Shown here: positions 8,290 through 15,830 of the stretch, in pieces | How the letters are laid out: each line of letters opens with the position of its first letter | Numbering within the stretch: the first letter of the stretch is position 1 | Assembly (NCBI GenBank): GCA_963754045.1 | Contig: CAVWEN010000002.1 | Span: 682,001-746,000, forward strand | Direction: 5' to 3' | Source of the DNA: JALZKA01 sp963754045 | GTDB taxonomy: Bacteria; Actinomycetota; Thermoleophilia; Solirubrobacterales; 70-9 | Length of the DNA stretch: 64,000 nt | Translations under genes and position numbers: made by a program | The notes under the pieces: generated by a model | Databases searched by the model: none | What the model was told of the DNA's origin: nothing | What the model saw: the letters and a program-made list of their open reading frames with translations, nothing else

Positions 8290-8847
8290 ATGAACACGCC
8301 GAACATCCTGACCCTCCTGCGGATCGTCGCCGTGCCGGTCGTGGTCGTCGCCCTGTTGGAGGAGACACCCGAGGGTGACGTGATCGCGGCGGCGGTCTTC
8401 GCCCTGGCGGCGCTCACCGACGGACTCGACGGCTACATCGCCCGTCGGCGGCGGGAGGTCACCACCTTCGGCAAGCTCATGGATCCGCTCGCCGACAAGC
8501 TTTTGGTCACGGCTGCGCTCGTCTCACTGGTCTCGCTCGACCGGCTGGCCGCGTGGGTCGCGATGGTGATCATCGCCCGCGAGTTCGCCGTTACGGGGCT
8601 GCGCTCCGTCGCCGCGGAGCGGGGGGCCGTGATCGCGGCAAGCTGGCTCGGCAAGGCGAAGACCGGGCTGCAGGTGGTGGCAATCTTCGGGCTGATCGCG
8701 TTCGAGCCCACGCCGATCGGGGTGGACCTACTCGTCTATGCCGCGGTGGCCATGACGGTCATCTCGGGCGTGGATTACTTCTTCGGCCTGCGCCGGCGCC
8801 TCGAAGAGATCCCCGAGCCGGCGAGCGCGAACACCGAGCCCGTTTAG
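8290..8847 (+). CDS. pgsA: CDP-diacylglycerol-glycerol-3-phosphate 3-phosphatidyltransferase
   Basis: Integral membrane enzyme making phosphatidylglycerol phosphate from CDP-diacylglycerol and glycerol-3-phosphate (185 aa). The CDP-alcohol phosphotransferase signature is intact: DGLDGYIAR, eight residues, G, then LMDPLADK. The N-terminus MNTPNILTLLRIVAVP is typical of PgsA and fixes the ATG at 8290, although the frame is open far upstream antisense to malic enzyme. Four or five hydrophobic segments. The stop overlaps the convergent folE2 by 4 bp. Specificity for glycerol-3-P rather than inositol-P is judged from overall similarity. Confidence 0.92.
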   Translation: MNTPNILTLLRIVAVPVVVVALLEETPEGDVIAAAVFALAALTDGLDGYIARRRREVTTFGKLMDPLADKLLVTAALVSLVSLDRLAAWVAMVIIAREFAVTGLRSVAAERGAVIAASWLGKAKTGLQVVAIFGLIAFEPTPIGVDLLVYAAVAMTVISGVDYFFGLRRRLEEIPEPASANTEPV

Positions 8848-9842
8848 GCGCCGGCTTCGGTGCCGGCCTCGAGCCACTCGCGAGCACTCAGATGGCGCTG
8901 TGAATGGCGGCCGGTTTCGATCTCGTCGAGGACTTCGGCGAAGCCGCCGGAGCGCTCGGCCACGACGGTGTGGCGGTGGATCGTTTCGAGGTTCTCCTGG
9001 CGGGCGAGCAGGAAGCCGCCATCGCGCAGCCCCGGATACGCCTCGGCGACGCGGCGCACCATCTCGCGCACGACGTCCTCGACGAAGCGAGGGTTGCGGT
9101 GGGCCTTTTCGACCACGGTCGCCTCGTCCGAGCGTTTCATCAGCTCGTAGATCTCGGAGCTCATCGACTGCTCGACGATGTGAAGCAGGTCGCGCGCGTC
9201 GATGTCGGTCTCGGTGCCCTCGGGCCGGCCGAGGTGAAGTTCCCCGATCCCGCGCTGGTTGTGGGTGGCGACGGGAACCGCATCGAAGACACGCGCGATC
9301 TCGTCCTCACTGAATCCGTCGGCCAGCAGCCGCTCGTGTGCCCGATCGGTGAGCAGTCCCTGGGCGCACGGACAGGCGGTCATTCCCTGGGCCTCCACGC
9401 CGGTCAGCGTCCGGGTGCCCTGTTCGGACGCGACGGCGGTGCCGTGCAGTTTGTAGATCTCCTGGGTGTCGATCCCGGACTCGGGAGTCTTGACGGTCTC
9501 GGGGTAGCGGGCCTCGATGCGCACTTCGGCGCGCAGCCCGTTCTGGCGCTGGCGCACCTGCTCGGCGATGCGCCCGGCGAGTTGCTCGGCGCGCAGCGAC
9601 TCGGATAGCACCGCGGAATCGATCTCCTCGTTGACGATCTCCTCGAAACGGGACATGTGGACTCCCGCCTGGTCGGGCTTGAGGTCGACGAACGCTTCGA
9701 GCTCGGCGAAGTAGATCCCATCGCCCACGTGGATGACCTTCTCGACCCCGCGCACGCCAACGCGCGTCAGACTCAGACGAGTAGCCGGAACACCGGCCTG
9801 AACGTCGCGCGAATCGGCGCTTGGGATGGCCGTTTCAGCCAT
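8844..9842 (-). CDS. folE2: GTP cyclohydrolase IB
   Basis: Converts GTP to 7,8-dihydroneopterin triphosphate, the first step of folate (and queuosine) synthesis, as the metal-flexible type IB enzyme that replaces FolE. 332 aa. Family marks: ISRxGV-like start (LSLTRVGVRGVEKV), VHMSRFEEIVNE, and the catalytic Cys region GMTACPCAQ. The C-terminal half has VATHNQRGIGELHLG and ENLETIHRHTVVAERSGGF. Divergent from the sigma factor gene. No zinc-responsive operator was recognised upstream. Confidence 0.93.
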   Translation of the reverse strand: MAETAIPSADSRDVQAGVPATRLSLTRVGVRGVEKVIHVGDGIYFAELEAFVDLKPDQAGVHMSRFEEIVNEEIDSAVLSESLRAEQLAGRIAEQVRQRQNGLRAEVRIEARYPETVKTPESGIDTQEIYKLHGTAVASEQGTRTLTGVEAQGMTACPCAQGLLTDRAHERLLADGFSEDEIARVFDAVPVATHNQRGIGELHLGRPEGTETDIDARDLLHIVEQSMSSEIYELMKRSDEATVVEKAHRNPRFVEDVVREMVRRVAEAYPGLRDGGFLLARQENLETIHRHTVVAERSGGFAEVLDEIETGRHSQRHLSAREWLEAGTEAGA

Positions 9843-9944
9843 GAGGCGAGGTTACCGGTGTCCCCGAGTGGGCCCGCGATAGGGGCAGGCCTCCGAGCCT
9901 GTGCGATCCTTATACTTCGCACCGGAGGAGAGGAGCGGGAGCAC

Positions 9945-11093
9945 TTGGCCGATCAGGCACTGCTGACCGAAGAGGACCGGGGACAGGCGACGAGCAACGG
10001 GGCTGATCCGCTTCAGCGCGAGCCCCGGCCGATGCCTGACTCCGAAGAGCTGCGGGGGCTGATCGCGACGGGTCGCGAGCGCGGCTTCCTCACGTTCGAG
10101 GAGATCTCGGCCACCCTCGAAGAGGTGGACGTCACCAAGGAGCAGGTCCGTGACCTTCACGCATATCTCGTGGAGCACGGGGTCGACGTCGTGTCCGCCG
10201 ATACCACCCCACCGGCCAAGGAGGCCAAGGCCGAGGAGAAGAACGCCGGGCTGGACCTCACGGTCGAGCCGAGCCTCGACTCGTTGCGGCTCTACCTGCG
10301 CTCGATCGGCCGGGTGGAGTTGCTCACGGCCGACCAGGAGATCGTGCTGGCGAAGCAGATCGAGCGCGGCGATATGGACGCTAAGCGCCACATGGTCGAG
10401 GCGAATCTGCGGCTGGTGGTTTCGATCGCGAAGGGCTATCTCGGACGCGGCCTGGGTTTCCTCGATCTGATCCAGGAGGGCTCGCTCGGCCTGATCCGCG
10501 CGGTTGAGAAGTTCGACTATCGCCGCGGTTTCAAGTTTTCCACCTATGCCACCTGGTGGATCCGCCAGGCGGTGACGCGCGCCATCGCCGACAAGGCCAG
10601 GACGATTCGGATCCCCGTCCACATGGTCGAGAAGCTGAACCGCGTCACCCAGGTCGAGCGCCAGCTCGTGCAGCGCCTGGGCCGTGAGCCCGAGCCCGCG
10701 GAGATCGCGGCGGAGCTGCAGGTGACGATTCAAGACGTGCGCGACATTCTCCGGGTCGCCCAGTCGCCGGTTTCGCTCGAGAAGCCGGTGGGCGACGAGG
10801 ACGAGTCCGAGTTGGGCGACTTCGTCGCCGACGACACGGTTGAGGAGCCATTCGAGACGGCTACGGAGAACATCCAGCGCGAGGACATCCAGCGCGCCCT
10901 CAACGTGCTGCCGGAGCGGGAGCGGCAGGTGATCGAGCTCCGCTACGGGCTCCGCGGCCACGATCCGCTGACCCTCGAAGAGGTCGGGCGTGCTTTTGGG
11001 GTCACGCGTGAGCGGATCCGCCAGATCGAGACCAACACCCTGCGCAAGCTGAAGGCGCTGCCCGAGGCTCAGGGCCTGCGCGAACTGGCCTGA
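9945..11093 (+). CDS. rpoD: principal RNA polymerase sigma factor (sigma-70 group 1)
   Basis: Primary sigma factor (SigA/HrdB type), 382 aa, directing core polymerase to housekeeping promoters. A region 1.1-like N-terminus (RGFLTFEEISATLEEVDVTK) is followed by region 1.2 (SLRLYLRSIGRVELLT) and region 2 (NLRLVVSIAKGYLGRGLGFL, then YRRGFKFSTYATWWIRQA). Region 3 and region 4 end with TLEEVGRAFGVTRERIRQIE. I choose TTG at 9945 because AGGAG at 9931-9935 sits nine bases upstream; ATG at 10032 is possible. A TATACT at 9911-9916 may be the -10 of its promoter in the 102-bp divergent gap with folE2. Confidence 0.95.
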   Translation: MADQALLTEEDRGQATSNGADPLQREPRPMPDSEELRGLIATGRERGFLTFEEISATLEEVDVTKEQVRDLHAYLVEHGVDVVSADTTPPAKEAKAEEKNAGLDLTVEPSLDSLRLYLRSIGRVELLTADQEIVLAKQIERGDMDAKRHMVEANLRLVVSIAKGYLGRGLGFLDLIQEGSLGLIRAVEKFDYRRGFKFSTYATWWIRQAVTRAIADKARTIRIPVHMVEKLNRVTQVERQLVQRLGREPEPAEIAAELQVTIQDVRDILRVAQSPVSLEKPVGDEDESELGDFVADDTVEEPFETATENIQREDIQRALNVLPERERQVIELRYGLRGHDPLTLEEVGRAFGVTRERIRQIETNTLRKLKALPEAQGLRELA

Positions 11094-11136
11094 TTTTCAG
11101 CGCCGTTTCCGACGCGCCATATTTAGGAAACCTTAA

Positions 11137-11167
11137 GGTTTAGGCGCAGCGGGCGTGGGCATATAAA
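11137..11167 (+). promoter_or_regulatory. candidate promoter of the 6C RNA
   Basis: GGTTT at 11137-11141 and GGGCAT at 11157-11162 are separated by 15 nt, close to the SigB/SigF stress promoter pattern of Actinobacteria (GGTTT-N15-17-GGGTA). The same place also carries TATAAA at 11162-11167, usable as a housekeeping -10. The RNA with the six-C loops begins downstream. Confidence 0.4.
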
Positions 11168-11220
11168 TGGGCGAGGGGAACGCTTTTTGCGAAACCCTCG
11201 GCGGGAACTCCCTGAGCACC

Positions 11221-11330
11221 CCGTCTAAAGCCAAGACGGGCCGCCAGTCCCCCCGGGCGGCCCGTCTGCTTTTCCAAAGGCGCAGGAGATCGGGCCGCCC
11301 CACCCCCCGGGGCGGCCCGTTCTCTTTGCC
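11221..11330 (+). ncRNA. 6C small RNA
   Basis: Two consecutive GC-rich hairpins whose loops each hold exactly six cytosines, the defining trait of the actinobacterial 6C RNA (B11 in mycobacteria). Hairpin 1 pairs 11235-11245 with 11256-11266 (GACGGGCCGCC/GGCGGCCCGTC) and is followed by TGCTTTT. Hairpin 2 pairs 11292-11301 with 11309-11318 (GGGCCGCCCC/GGGGCGGCCC) and is followed by TTCTCTTT. The transcript probably begins near 11170, so the 302-bp gap after the sigma factor is largely explained. In other Actinobacteria 6C RNA acts in trans through its C-rich loops; targets here are unknown. Confidence 0.85.
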
Positions 11331-11339
11331 CTTTCGCCA

Positions 11340-11364
11340 GTGTGAATTGGTGGGGAGCGGGTAG
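11340..11364 (+). promoter_or_regulatory. candidate SigB/SigF-type promoter of csbD
   Basis: GTGTG (11340-11344), 14 nt, then GGGTAG (11359-11364) resembles the GNNTN-N14-16-GGGTA(C/T) pattern of stress sigma factors. The GTG start of csbD lies 32 nt downstream. CsbD is a general-stress gene in Bacillus, which makes the match plausible, but a short degenerate motif can arise by chance. Confidence 0.35.
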
Positions 11365-11395
11365 CGGTATCGAGACAGCTACGAAGGGAACAAAC

Positions 11396-11596
11396 GTGTC
11401 CGATAACGCACCCGAGAACATGGACGACGCGAAGGGTCGCGTCAAGGAAGCCGCCGGCAACCTGACCGGCGACGACGATCTCAAGCAGGAGGGCAAGACC
11501 GACCAGGCTGCCGGTAAGGCGAAGGACATCGCCGACTCGGCAAAGGACAAGGCCGAGGACGCCATCGACGGCGTTCGCGATCGTTTGAATCGCTAG
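11396..11596 (+). CDS. CsbD-like stress protein
   Basis: A 66-residue, highly charged helical protein of the CsbD family (general stress, function unknown). Recognisable by DDAKGRVKEAAGNLTGDDDL, then KQEGKTDQAAGKAKDIAD, and a closing DKAEDAIDGVRDRL. The GTG at 11396 is preceded by GAAGGGA; an ATG at 11420 would cut the N-terminus. It sits between the 6C RNA and a strong terminator, as a single-gene transcript. Confidence 0.85.
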   Translation: MSDNAPENMDDAKGRVKEAAGNLTGDDDLKQEGKTDQAAGKAKDIADSAKDKAEDAIDGVRDRLNR

Positions 11597-11606
11597 ACGC
11601 AAGTGT

Positions 11607-11642
11607 GGCCGGGCCGCCCCGCTGTCGGGGGGCGGCCCGGCC
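11607..11642 (+). terminator. terminator of csbD
   Basis: A 14-bp perfect hairpin, GGCCGGGCCGCCCC (11607-11620) with GGGGCGGCCCGGCC (11629-11642) and an 8-nt loop, 10 bases after the csbD stop. No T run follows, as is frequent in high-GC Actinobacteria. The stem core GGGCCGCCCC is the same as in the second 6C hairpin. Confidence 0.65.
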
Positions 11643-11655
11643 GCTGCGGCGGCCA

Positions 11656-11802
11656 TCAGCGCGCCCAATCGGGAAGTTCGATCTGCTGCAGCAGCAGCTT
11701 GCCCGGGGCGACCGCGCGCACGCACAGGCGAGCACCATTCGCAAGCCCGGCCTCAAAGAATGCCCTTTGCGGAATTGTCACCCGCCGCTTCTGATTGATC
11801 AC
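11656..11802 (-). CDS. possible separate AbrB/SpoVT-like small protein
   Basis: Alternative reading of the 3' part of the ORF above. A GTG at 11802 gives a 48-aa protein beginning VINQKRRVTIPQ, which is where AbrB/MazE-type domains normally begin, and ending LLLQQIELPDWAR. A purine-rich GGGGCAGGCG precedes it. Such proteins are antitoxins or transition regulators; no toxin gene is adjacent. This option is favoured by the domain start, but the start codon is weak and the gene would lie directly downstream of tRNA-Tyr. Confidence 0.4.
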   Translation of the reverse strand: MINQKRRVTIPQRAFFEAGLANGARLCVRAVAPGKLLLQQIELPDWAR

Positions 11803-12444
11803 CGCCTGCCCCGCCTGGCCGAGCTTGCGCTCGTACCTCGTGGGCCTGATCGGCTGCGAAGAGGCGAGAGTGGGGGCGGCAGGATTCGAACCTGCGAAGG
11901 CTGAGCCTGACGCTTTACAGGCGCCGTCCGTTGACCGCTTGGATACACCCCCAAGGGTCGAAGCGAGCATCTTAGGGCCATCGGTCGGTGGCCCGTATAC
12001 GAGGTTGTTGATTGCGTCGCCTGCGTCGATCTCGTAGCGCGCGTACTTCTTTGCCCCGAGTTGCAGAGCACATCCAGCATCGATCGCCGCCGCTGGGATG
12101 AACCATCTGCGCCCGTCTCCGACCAGCACGAACAGCCAGTCGAACTGCTCAGGATCAAGGTGGCTCGACATCACTGACCAACTTTGGTTTCCGCCGCGCG
12201 TTGCGATGCCGACGCTCCACCTCGCATGCCCACCCGGAGTGCTGCCCTGGCAGACGCTGGTCTTAACCTGGACGCGGAGGATCTGCCCCGCGAAGTCGGC
12301 GAGTACGTCGTAATTCGGGCTATGGCCGAATGGCACCGAGACCAGGCCACCAGCGCGAGTCAGCCACTCGATCGCGGACGCCTCCCCCAGGTCGCCTTGC
12401 TGACGACGGTTGATGAGTCGCTCGCGCTCCATCGCTACGAACAT
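11656..12444 (-). CDS. ORF joining a PD-(D/E)XK endonuclease-like domain and an AbrB-like domain across tRNA-Tyr
   Basis: An uninterrupted 262-codon frame. The N-terminal part (to about residue 145) resembles the group I intron-associated PD-(D/E)XK endonuclease family: RQQGDLGEASAIEWLTRAGG, then PNYDVLADFAGQILRVQVKT, giving the D...(V)QVK active-site pattern. The last about 48 residues look like an AbrB/SpoVT swapped-hairpin DNA-binding domain (NQKRRVTIPQRAFFEAGL). Between them the frame reads through the intact tRNA-Tyr gene, which has no natural protein counterpart (GGVSKRSTDGACK...). Probably the real products are separate or the 3' part is a remnant. ATG at 12432 is an alternative start. 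The base composition looks less GC-rich than the neighbours, suggesting acquisition. Confidence 0.5.
   Translation of the reverse strand: MFVAMERERLINRRQQGDLGEASAIEWLTRAGGLVSVPFGHSPNYDVLADFAGQILRVQVKTSVCQGSTPGGHARWSVGIATRGGNQSWSVMSSHLDPEQFDWLFVLVGDGRRWFIPAAAIDAGCALQLGAKKYARYEIDAGDAINNLVYGPPTDGPKMLASTLGGVSKRSTDGACKASGSAFAGSNPAAPTLASSQPIRPTRYERKLGQAGQAVINQKRRVTIPQRAFFEAGLANGARLCVRAVAPGKLLLQQIELPDWAR
11871..11952 (-). tRNA. tRNA-Tyr (GTA)
   Basis: An 82-nt class II tRNA on the minus strand. Acceptor GGGGGTG pairs with CGCCCCC (one G-T pair), the D stem is TCC/GGA, and the anticodon stem GGCGC/GCGTC has the loop CTGTAAA (anticodon GTA). A 13-nt variable arm and the T arm GCAGG-TTCGAAT-CCTGC follow, with discriminator A. 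No intron. It is embedded in a longer open frame on the same strand. Confidence 0.93.
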
Positions 12445-12497
12445 ATGTTCTCAACGCGCACGCGTGTCAACCGGCTCGTGCCGATAGCGTGCCGCGA

Positions 12498-13211
12498 ATG
12501 TCGCTGAACTCACTCGAAGGCAAGGTGGTGGCGATCGCCGGCGCCACCGGCGGCCTCGGACCCGCGGTCGCCCGCGCGCTCGTCGACGCCGGCGCGACTC
12601 TCGCCGCCGCCGACCGCGATCAGGCCCGCCTCGACGAGCTGGCGTCGGAGCTCGCCCTTCCCGAGGAGCGCTGGGACGGCCGGACGGTCGATCTTCTCTC
12701 AGCCGACGCCAGCCGTGAATGGGCCGACGCCCTTGTCGAGCGCTTCGGCCGCGTCGACGGCGTGCTGCACCTGGTCGGCGGCTGGCGCGGCGGCGAGCCG
12801 ATCGCGACCGCGTCGCTCGACGACTACGAGTGGCTCCACGACCTCCTCGTCCGCACCCTCCAGCACACAAGCCGCGCTTTTCACGACCACATCGCCCACC
12901 CCGGCGGCCGCTTCGTGCTCGTCTCGTCGACCCAGGCCTGCGCTCCCGAGGCCACCAACGCCTCCTACGGAGCAACCAAGGCCGCAGCCGAAGCCTGGAC
13001 GCTCGCCCTCGCCGCTTCGCTCGCCCCTTCGGGCGCAACCGCAAACATCATCGTCGTCAACGCCATCGTCACCCCCGCTATGCGCTCCGAGGAGCCCGAT
13101 AACCCGTTCCCCAGCTTCACGTCGGTCGAGGAGATCGCGGCTGCAATCACCTATCTCCTCTCCGACGCCGCCGCGAAGATGAACGGCTCCCGCCTCGAGC
13201 TTCACCCCTAG
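12498..13211 (+). CDS. short-chain dehydrogenase/reductase
   Basis: NAD(P)-dependent SDR-family oxidoreductase of 237 aa. The nucleotide-binding motif is AGATGGLGPAVARAL, a variant of TGxxxGxG. The active site has Ser in VLVSSTQA and the YGATK form of YxxxK. The strand-6 NIIVVNAIVTPAMR and C-terminal helix fit. ATG at 12498 starts the classical SLEGKVVAIAGATGG; a GTG at 12489 is also in frame. Divergent from the endonuclease-like ORF. Substrate unknown. Confidence 0.88.
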   Translation: MSLNSLEGKVVAIAGATGGLGPAVARALVDAGATLAAADRDQARLDELASELALPEERWDGRTVDLLSADASREWADALVERFGRVDGVLHLVGGWRGGEPIATASLDDYEWLHDLLVRTLQHTSRAFHDHIAHPGGRFVLVSSTQACAPEATNASYGATKAAAEAWTLALAASLAPSGATANIIVVNAIVTPAMRSEEPDNPFPSFTSVEEIAAAITYLLSDAAAKMNGSRLELHP

Positions 13212-13239
13212 TCGGCCGACCTCTACAGTTGACGGCCGC

Positions 13240-13312
13240 GCCCGGATAGCTCAGTTGGTAGAGCACCTCCATGGTAAGGAGGGGGTCGCCGGTTCGAGTC
13301 CGGCTCCGGGCT
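13240..13312 (+). tRNA. tRNA-Thr (GGT)
   Basis: A 73-nt cloverleaf: acceptor GCCCGGA (13240-13246) with TCCGGGC (13305-13311), anticodon stem CCTCC/GGAGG with loop ATGGTAA (anticodon GGT), T arm GCCGG-TTCGAGT-CCGGC. TACAGT at 13224-13229 may be the -10 box. tRNA-Thr ahead of rpmG/secE is an old bacterial gene order, here interrupted by one secreted protein gene. Confidence 0.95.
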
Positions 13313-13446
13313 CTCGGCCCACCCCTGCGCGGCGGTCTGGGTAGCGCTCCAGGTGGCAATGGAGCTAGGGTTGACGGTGGCGTGTCAGAAACGCCGGGGG
13401 TCTCCCGACCACGTTGGTGACCAGCCAACAAGATCGAGGAGGAACA

Positions 13447-14949
13447 GTGTTCTCACATACCAAGAAAGGTATAGGACGGCGGACGAGCGCATTCACGCTG
13501 GCGCTCGTCTCATTGCTCGCCATTCCCGCATCCGCGATGGCGGATGACCTCACCGTCAACGACGACACCGCGGGCCCGGGCCCGGCGGGCGCCACGTGCG
13601 CCAGCCCGGACGAGGCCTCGATCCAGGACGCGATCAACAGCGCGGTGGCGGGTGACAACATTTTCGTTTGCGCCGGCACATACATCGAGTCGGTCAACGT
13701 GGACAAGCAGCTCGCTCTGCGGGGCGCACAGGCCGGCATCGACGCGAAGACGCGTGGCGGGCCGAGCGCCCAGCGCGAGTCGCTGATCACCGGTTCGGGC
13801 GGTCCCGACGGGGGTGTCGGCCTCAACGACAGCGACATCACGTTCGACGGCTTCGCTGTCGTGAACGCCGCCGATCCGGCGATCGGGGCGGGCATCGCGA
13901 TGGCGGGGGCCGAGAGTGGCCACACCGTCGTCAACAACATCGTCCGCGAAAACACGATCGGCATCTCCGCCAATTCAGCGGGCGGAACTCCGAGCATGAT
14001 CGCTGACAACAAGATCTCGAACAACAACGTTCCCGGAGCGGCTGCCGGCAACGGGATCTACGGTGATGGCAACATCGACGACCTGACGATCGATGGGAAC
14101 TACTTCACCGATCAGACGAATACGGCGATCCTGCTGACCGAGACCGATTCGACCAGCGAGGGCGTCGAGATCACCGACAACACATTCGAGGCCACGGCAG
14201 GTTCCGCCTTCCAGAACGAGCTGCGAGTCCTGCTGCTCTTCACGGACGGCGCCCTGATCGGCGGCAACACGTTCACCGATGTGGCGAACAACGCTGTCCA
14301 GCTCGCCGATGGCAACACCGACACCCTGGTCGCCGGCAACTCGATGACCGACGGCGGCTTCGCGGCTGTCCGGATCACCGATTTCGGTGAGACCGGAGAG
14401 AACACCGGTGTCAGCGTCGTCGGCAACACGATGCTCGACAACGATGCGGCGATCAACGTCAACGTGGACAGCCACCTAGGCGTCGTCACGGCGAGGGGTA
14501 ACCGCATCGCCGGCAATACCGCCGGGGTCATTCTCGACGACGCCGACGCGACGGTGTCCGCGGAGGACAACTGGTGGGGCTGCAACGAGGGCACGACCGG
14601 CCCCGACTGCGACCCGATCGCCGGTGCCAACTCCACCGGCGTCGACGCGGCCGGGTTCCTGAGGCTGAGGCTGAATGCTCCGGCCCGGATCAAGGCCGGC
14701 AAGCGCAAGCCGATCAGGGCGACCATCGTTGGCGGCACGCCCTGCGCGTTCCCCGACGACACGGCGATTGCGTTCGCCACCACAAAGGGCCGGATCCGTC
14801 CGACCGCCACCAGCGACACCGCCAACTGCGTTGCGAACAGCATCCTGAAGGCGGGTGGCAAGGACAGCGGTCGCACCACGGTCAGCGCGACCCTCGACAA
14901 CGAGACGGTCACCGACAGGGTGAAGATCAAGAGGAAGAAGCGGAAGTGA
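13447..14949 (+). CDS. secreted right-handed parallel beta-helix protein
   Basis: A 500-aa exported protein. The signal peptide has a basic start (HTKKGIGRRT), a hydrophobic core and cleavage near AMA-D. Residues about 45-390 are repeats of beta-helix coils (DNKISNNNVPG, GNTFTDVANNAVQLADGNTD), with many N/G/D turns, as in NosD/pectate-lyase-like surface proteins; three Cys pairs are possible. The C-terminal 90 residues form a separate beta domain ending in a KRKKRK cluster. GTG at 13447 is chosen because GAGGAGGA stands directly upstream. Probably cell-surface carbohydrate or matrix-related; no active site is evident. Confidence 0.75.
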   Translation: MFSHTKKGIGRRTSAFTLALVSLLAIPASAMADDLTVNDDTAGPGPAGATCASPDEASIQDAINSAVAGDNIFVCAGTYIESVNVDKQLALRGAQAGIDAKTRGGPSAQRESLITGSGGPDGGVGLNDSDITFDGFAVVNAADPAIGAGIAMAGAESGHTVVNNIVRENTIGISANSAGGTPSMIADNKISNNNVPGAAAGNGIYGDGNIDDLTIDGNYFTDQTNTAILLTETDSTSEGVEITDNTFEATAGSAFQNELRVLLLFTDGALIGGNTFTDVANNAVQLADGNTDTLVAGNSMTDGGFAAVRITDFGETGENTGVSVVGNTMLDNDAAINVNVDSHLGVVTARGNRIAGNTAGVILDDADATVSAEDNWWGCNEGTTGPDCDPIAGANSTGVDAAGFLRLRLNAPARIKAGKRKPIRATIVGGTPCAFPDDTAIAFATTKGRIRPTATSDTANCVANSILKAGGKDSGRTTVSATLDNETVTDRVKIKRKKRK

Positions 14950-15017
14950 GCTGAGGCTCGTTTCCTTCCGGGCCGGCGCGGCCCGGTGCCCCAAGCGGGC
15001 GCCGGGCCGCTTCGCGC

Positions 15018-15083
15018 TATCCTGTGGCCACCTCGAGCGCCTCGGCGCAGAGGTCTTTTTTTCGTCCGGGGCCAGTTGGCCCC
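15018..15083 (+). promoter_or_regulatory. leader of rpmG with two hairpins, the first terminator-like
   Basis: TATCCT at 15018-15023 is a possible -10. A stem 15030-15034 with 15050-15054, containing an inner GCGC/GCGC stem, is followed by seven Ts (15056-15062). A second hairpin GGGGCC-AGTT-GGCCCC lies at 15068-15083, before the rpmG start at 15110. The first hairpin may terminate the upstream beta-helix gene or attenuate the rpmG-secE-nusG transcript; position alone does not decide. Confidence 0.5.
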
Positions 15084-15109
15084 CTCAAGAGGACTAGGTG
15101 TAAGAGCTT

Positions 15110-15274
15110 ATGGCTCGCGGAGATGTTCGAATCGCGGTGACGCTGGCATGCGAAGAGTGCAAGCGGCGCAACTACCAAACCAACAAGTCGCGGCGCAACA
15201 CGCCGGACCGAATCGGGATGCGCAAGTACTGCCGCTGGTGCAAGCAGCACACGGCCCACAAGGAAACGCGCTGA
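15110..15274 (+). CDS. rpmG: 50S ribosomal protein L33, zinc-binding form
   Basis: A 54-aa large-subunit protein near the E site. It has the four-cysteine zinc ribbon (LACEECK and KYCRWCK), so this is the C+ form; a zinc-free copy is not in the window. It begins MARGDVRIAV and ends KQHTAHKETR. First gene of the rpmG-secE-nusG-rplK-rplA block; secE follows after 14 bp. No tRNA-Trp lies between rpmG and secE. Confidence 0.95.
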   Translation: MARGDVRIAVTLACEECKRRNYQTNKSRRNTPDRIGMRKYCRWCKQHTAHKETR

Positions 15275-15288
15275 GCGGTCACTGACTC

Positions 15289-15822
15289 GTGGCGAAGTCG
15301 AGAGCACAGCGCAAGGCCGAGCAACGGCGGCGGGCGGCCCAGCAGGCCGCCGGCGGAGCCGTGCCCCCGAGCGACGCCGAGGCCCAGCACGACACGCAGG
15401 TACCGGAGTCGGCCGACGTCGCCGAGGCGCACCTCGCCGAGCGCGGGGCAAACCTCGACGAGCTGAAGGGCAGCGAGATCGCGCCCGGGCCAGCGGCCCC
15501 CGCCCCTTCGCGGGGCGAGACCGCGCCCACCGACGACAAGATCACACGCCGCGAGCGCAAGCGCCAAGAGCGCGAGGCCCGCGATCGTGCCAAGGCCTCC
15601 GAGGAGCGCCGCAAGCCGCGCGACGAGCCGGTCGAGCGCGAGCGTGGCCGAGTCATCGCCTTCTTCATCTCCTGCTGGCACGAGCTCAAGCGCGTGCAGT
15701 GGCCCACCCGCGACACCCTGATCCAGGCCTCCGCGGTCACCCTCATCTTCATCGCCGTCGCGGCGGCGTACCTCGGCGTCCTCGATGCGATCTTCAGCGA
15801 AGTCGTCCAACTGGTGCTCTGA
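15289..15822 (+). CDS. secE: preprotein translocase subunit SecE
   Basis: Small subunit clamping SecY in the membrane. The conserved core is at the C-terminus: FFISCWHELKRVQWPTRDTL followed by one transmembrane helix (SAVTLIFIAVAAAYLGVLDA). The first about 115 residues are a long, charged, Ala/Arg/Glu-rich cytosolic extension (AKSRAQRKAEQRRRAAQQ), giving 177 aa where 60-130 is usual. GTG start. Followed by nusG after 8 bp. Confidence 0.93.
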   Translation: MAKSRAQRKAEQRRRAAQQAAGGAVPPSDAEAQHDTQVPESADVAEAHLAERGANLDELKGSEIAPGPAAPAPSRGETAPTDDKITRRERKRQEREARDRAKASEERRKPRDEPVERERGRVIAFFISCWHELKRVQWPTRDTLIQASAVTLIFIAVAAAYLGVLDAIFSEVVQLVL

Positions 15823-15830
15823 GGGATTCG

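Noticed and set aside
11871..11952. Group I intron in tRNA-Tyr, suggested by the intron-type nuclease domain nearby
   Set aside because: The tRNA folds completely in 82 nt with an uninterrupted anticodon loop, so there is no intron.
15275..15288. tRNA-Trp between rpmG and secE, as in many bacteria
   Set aside because: The gap is 14 bp.
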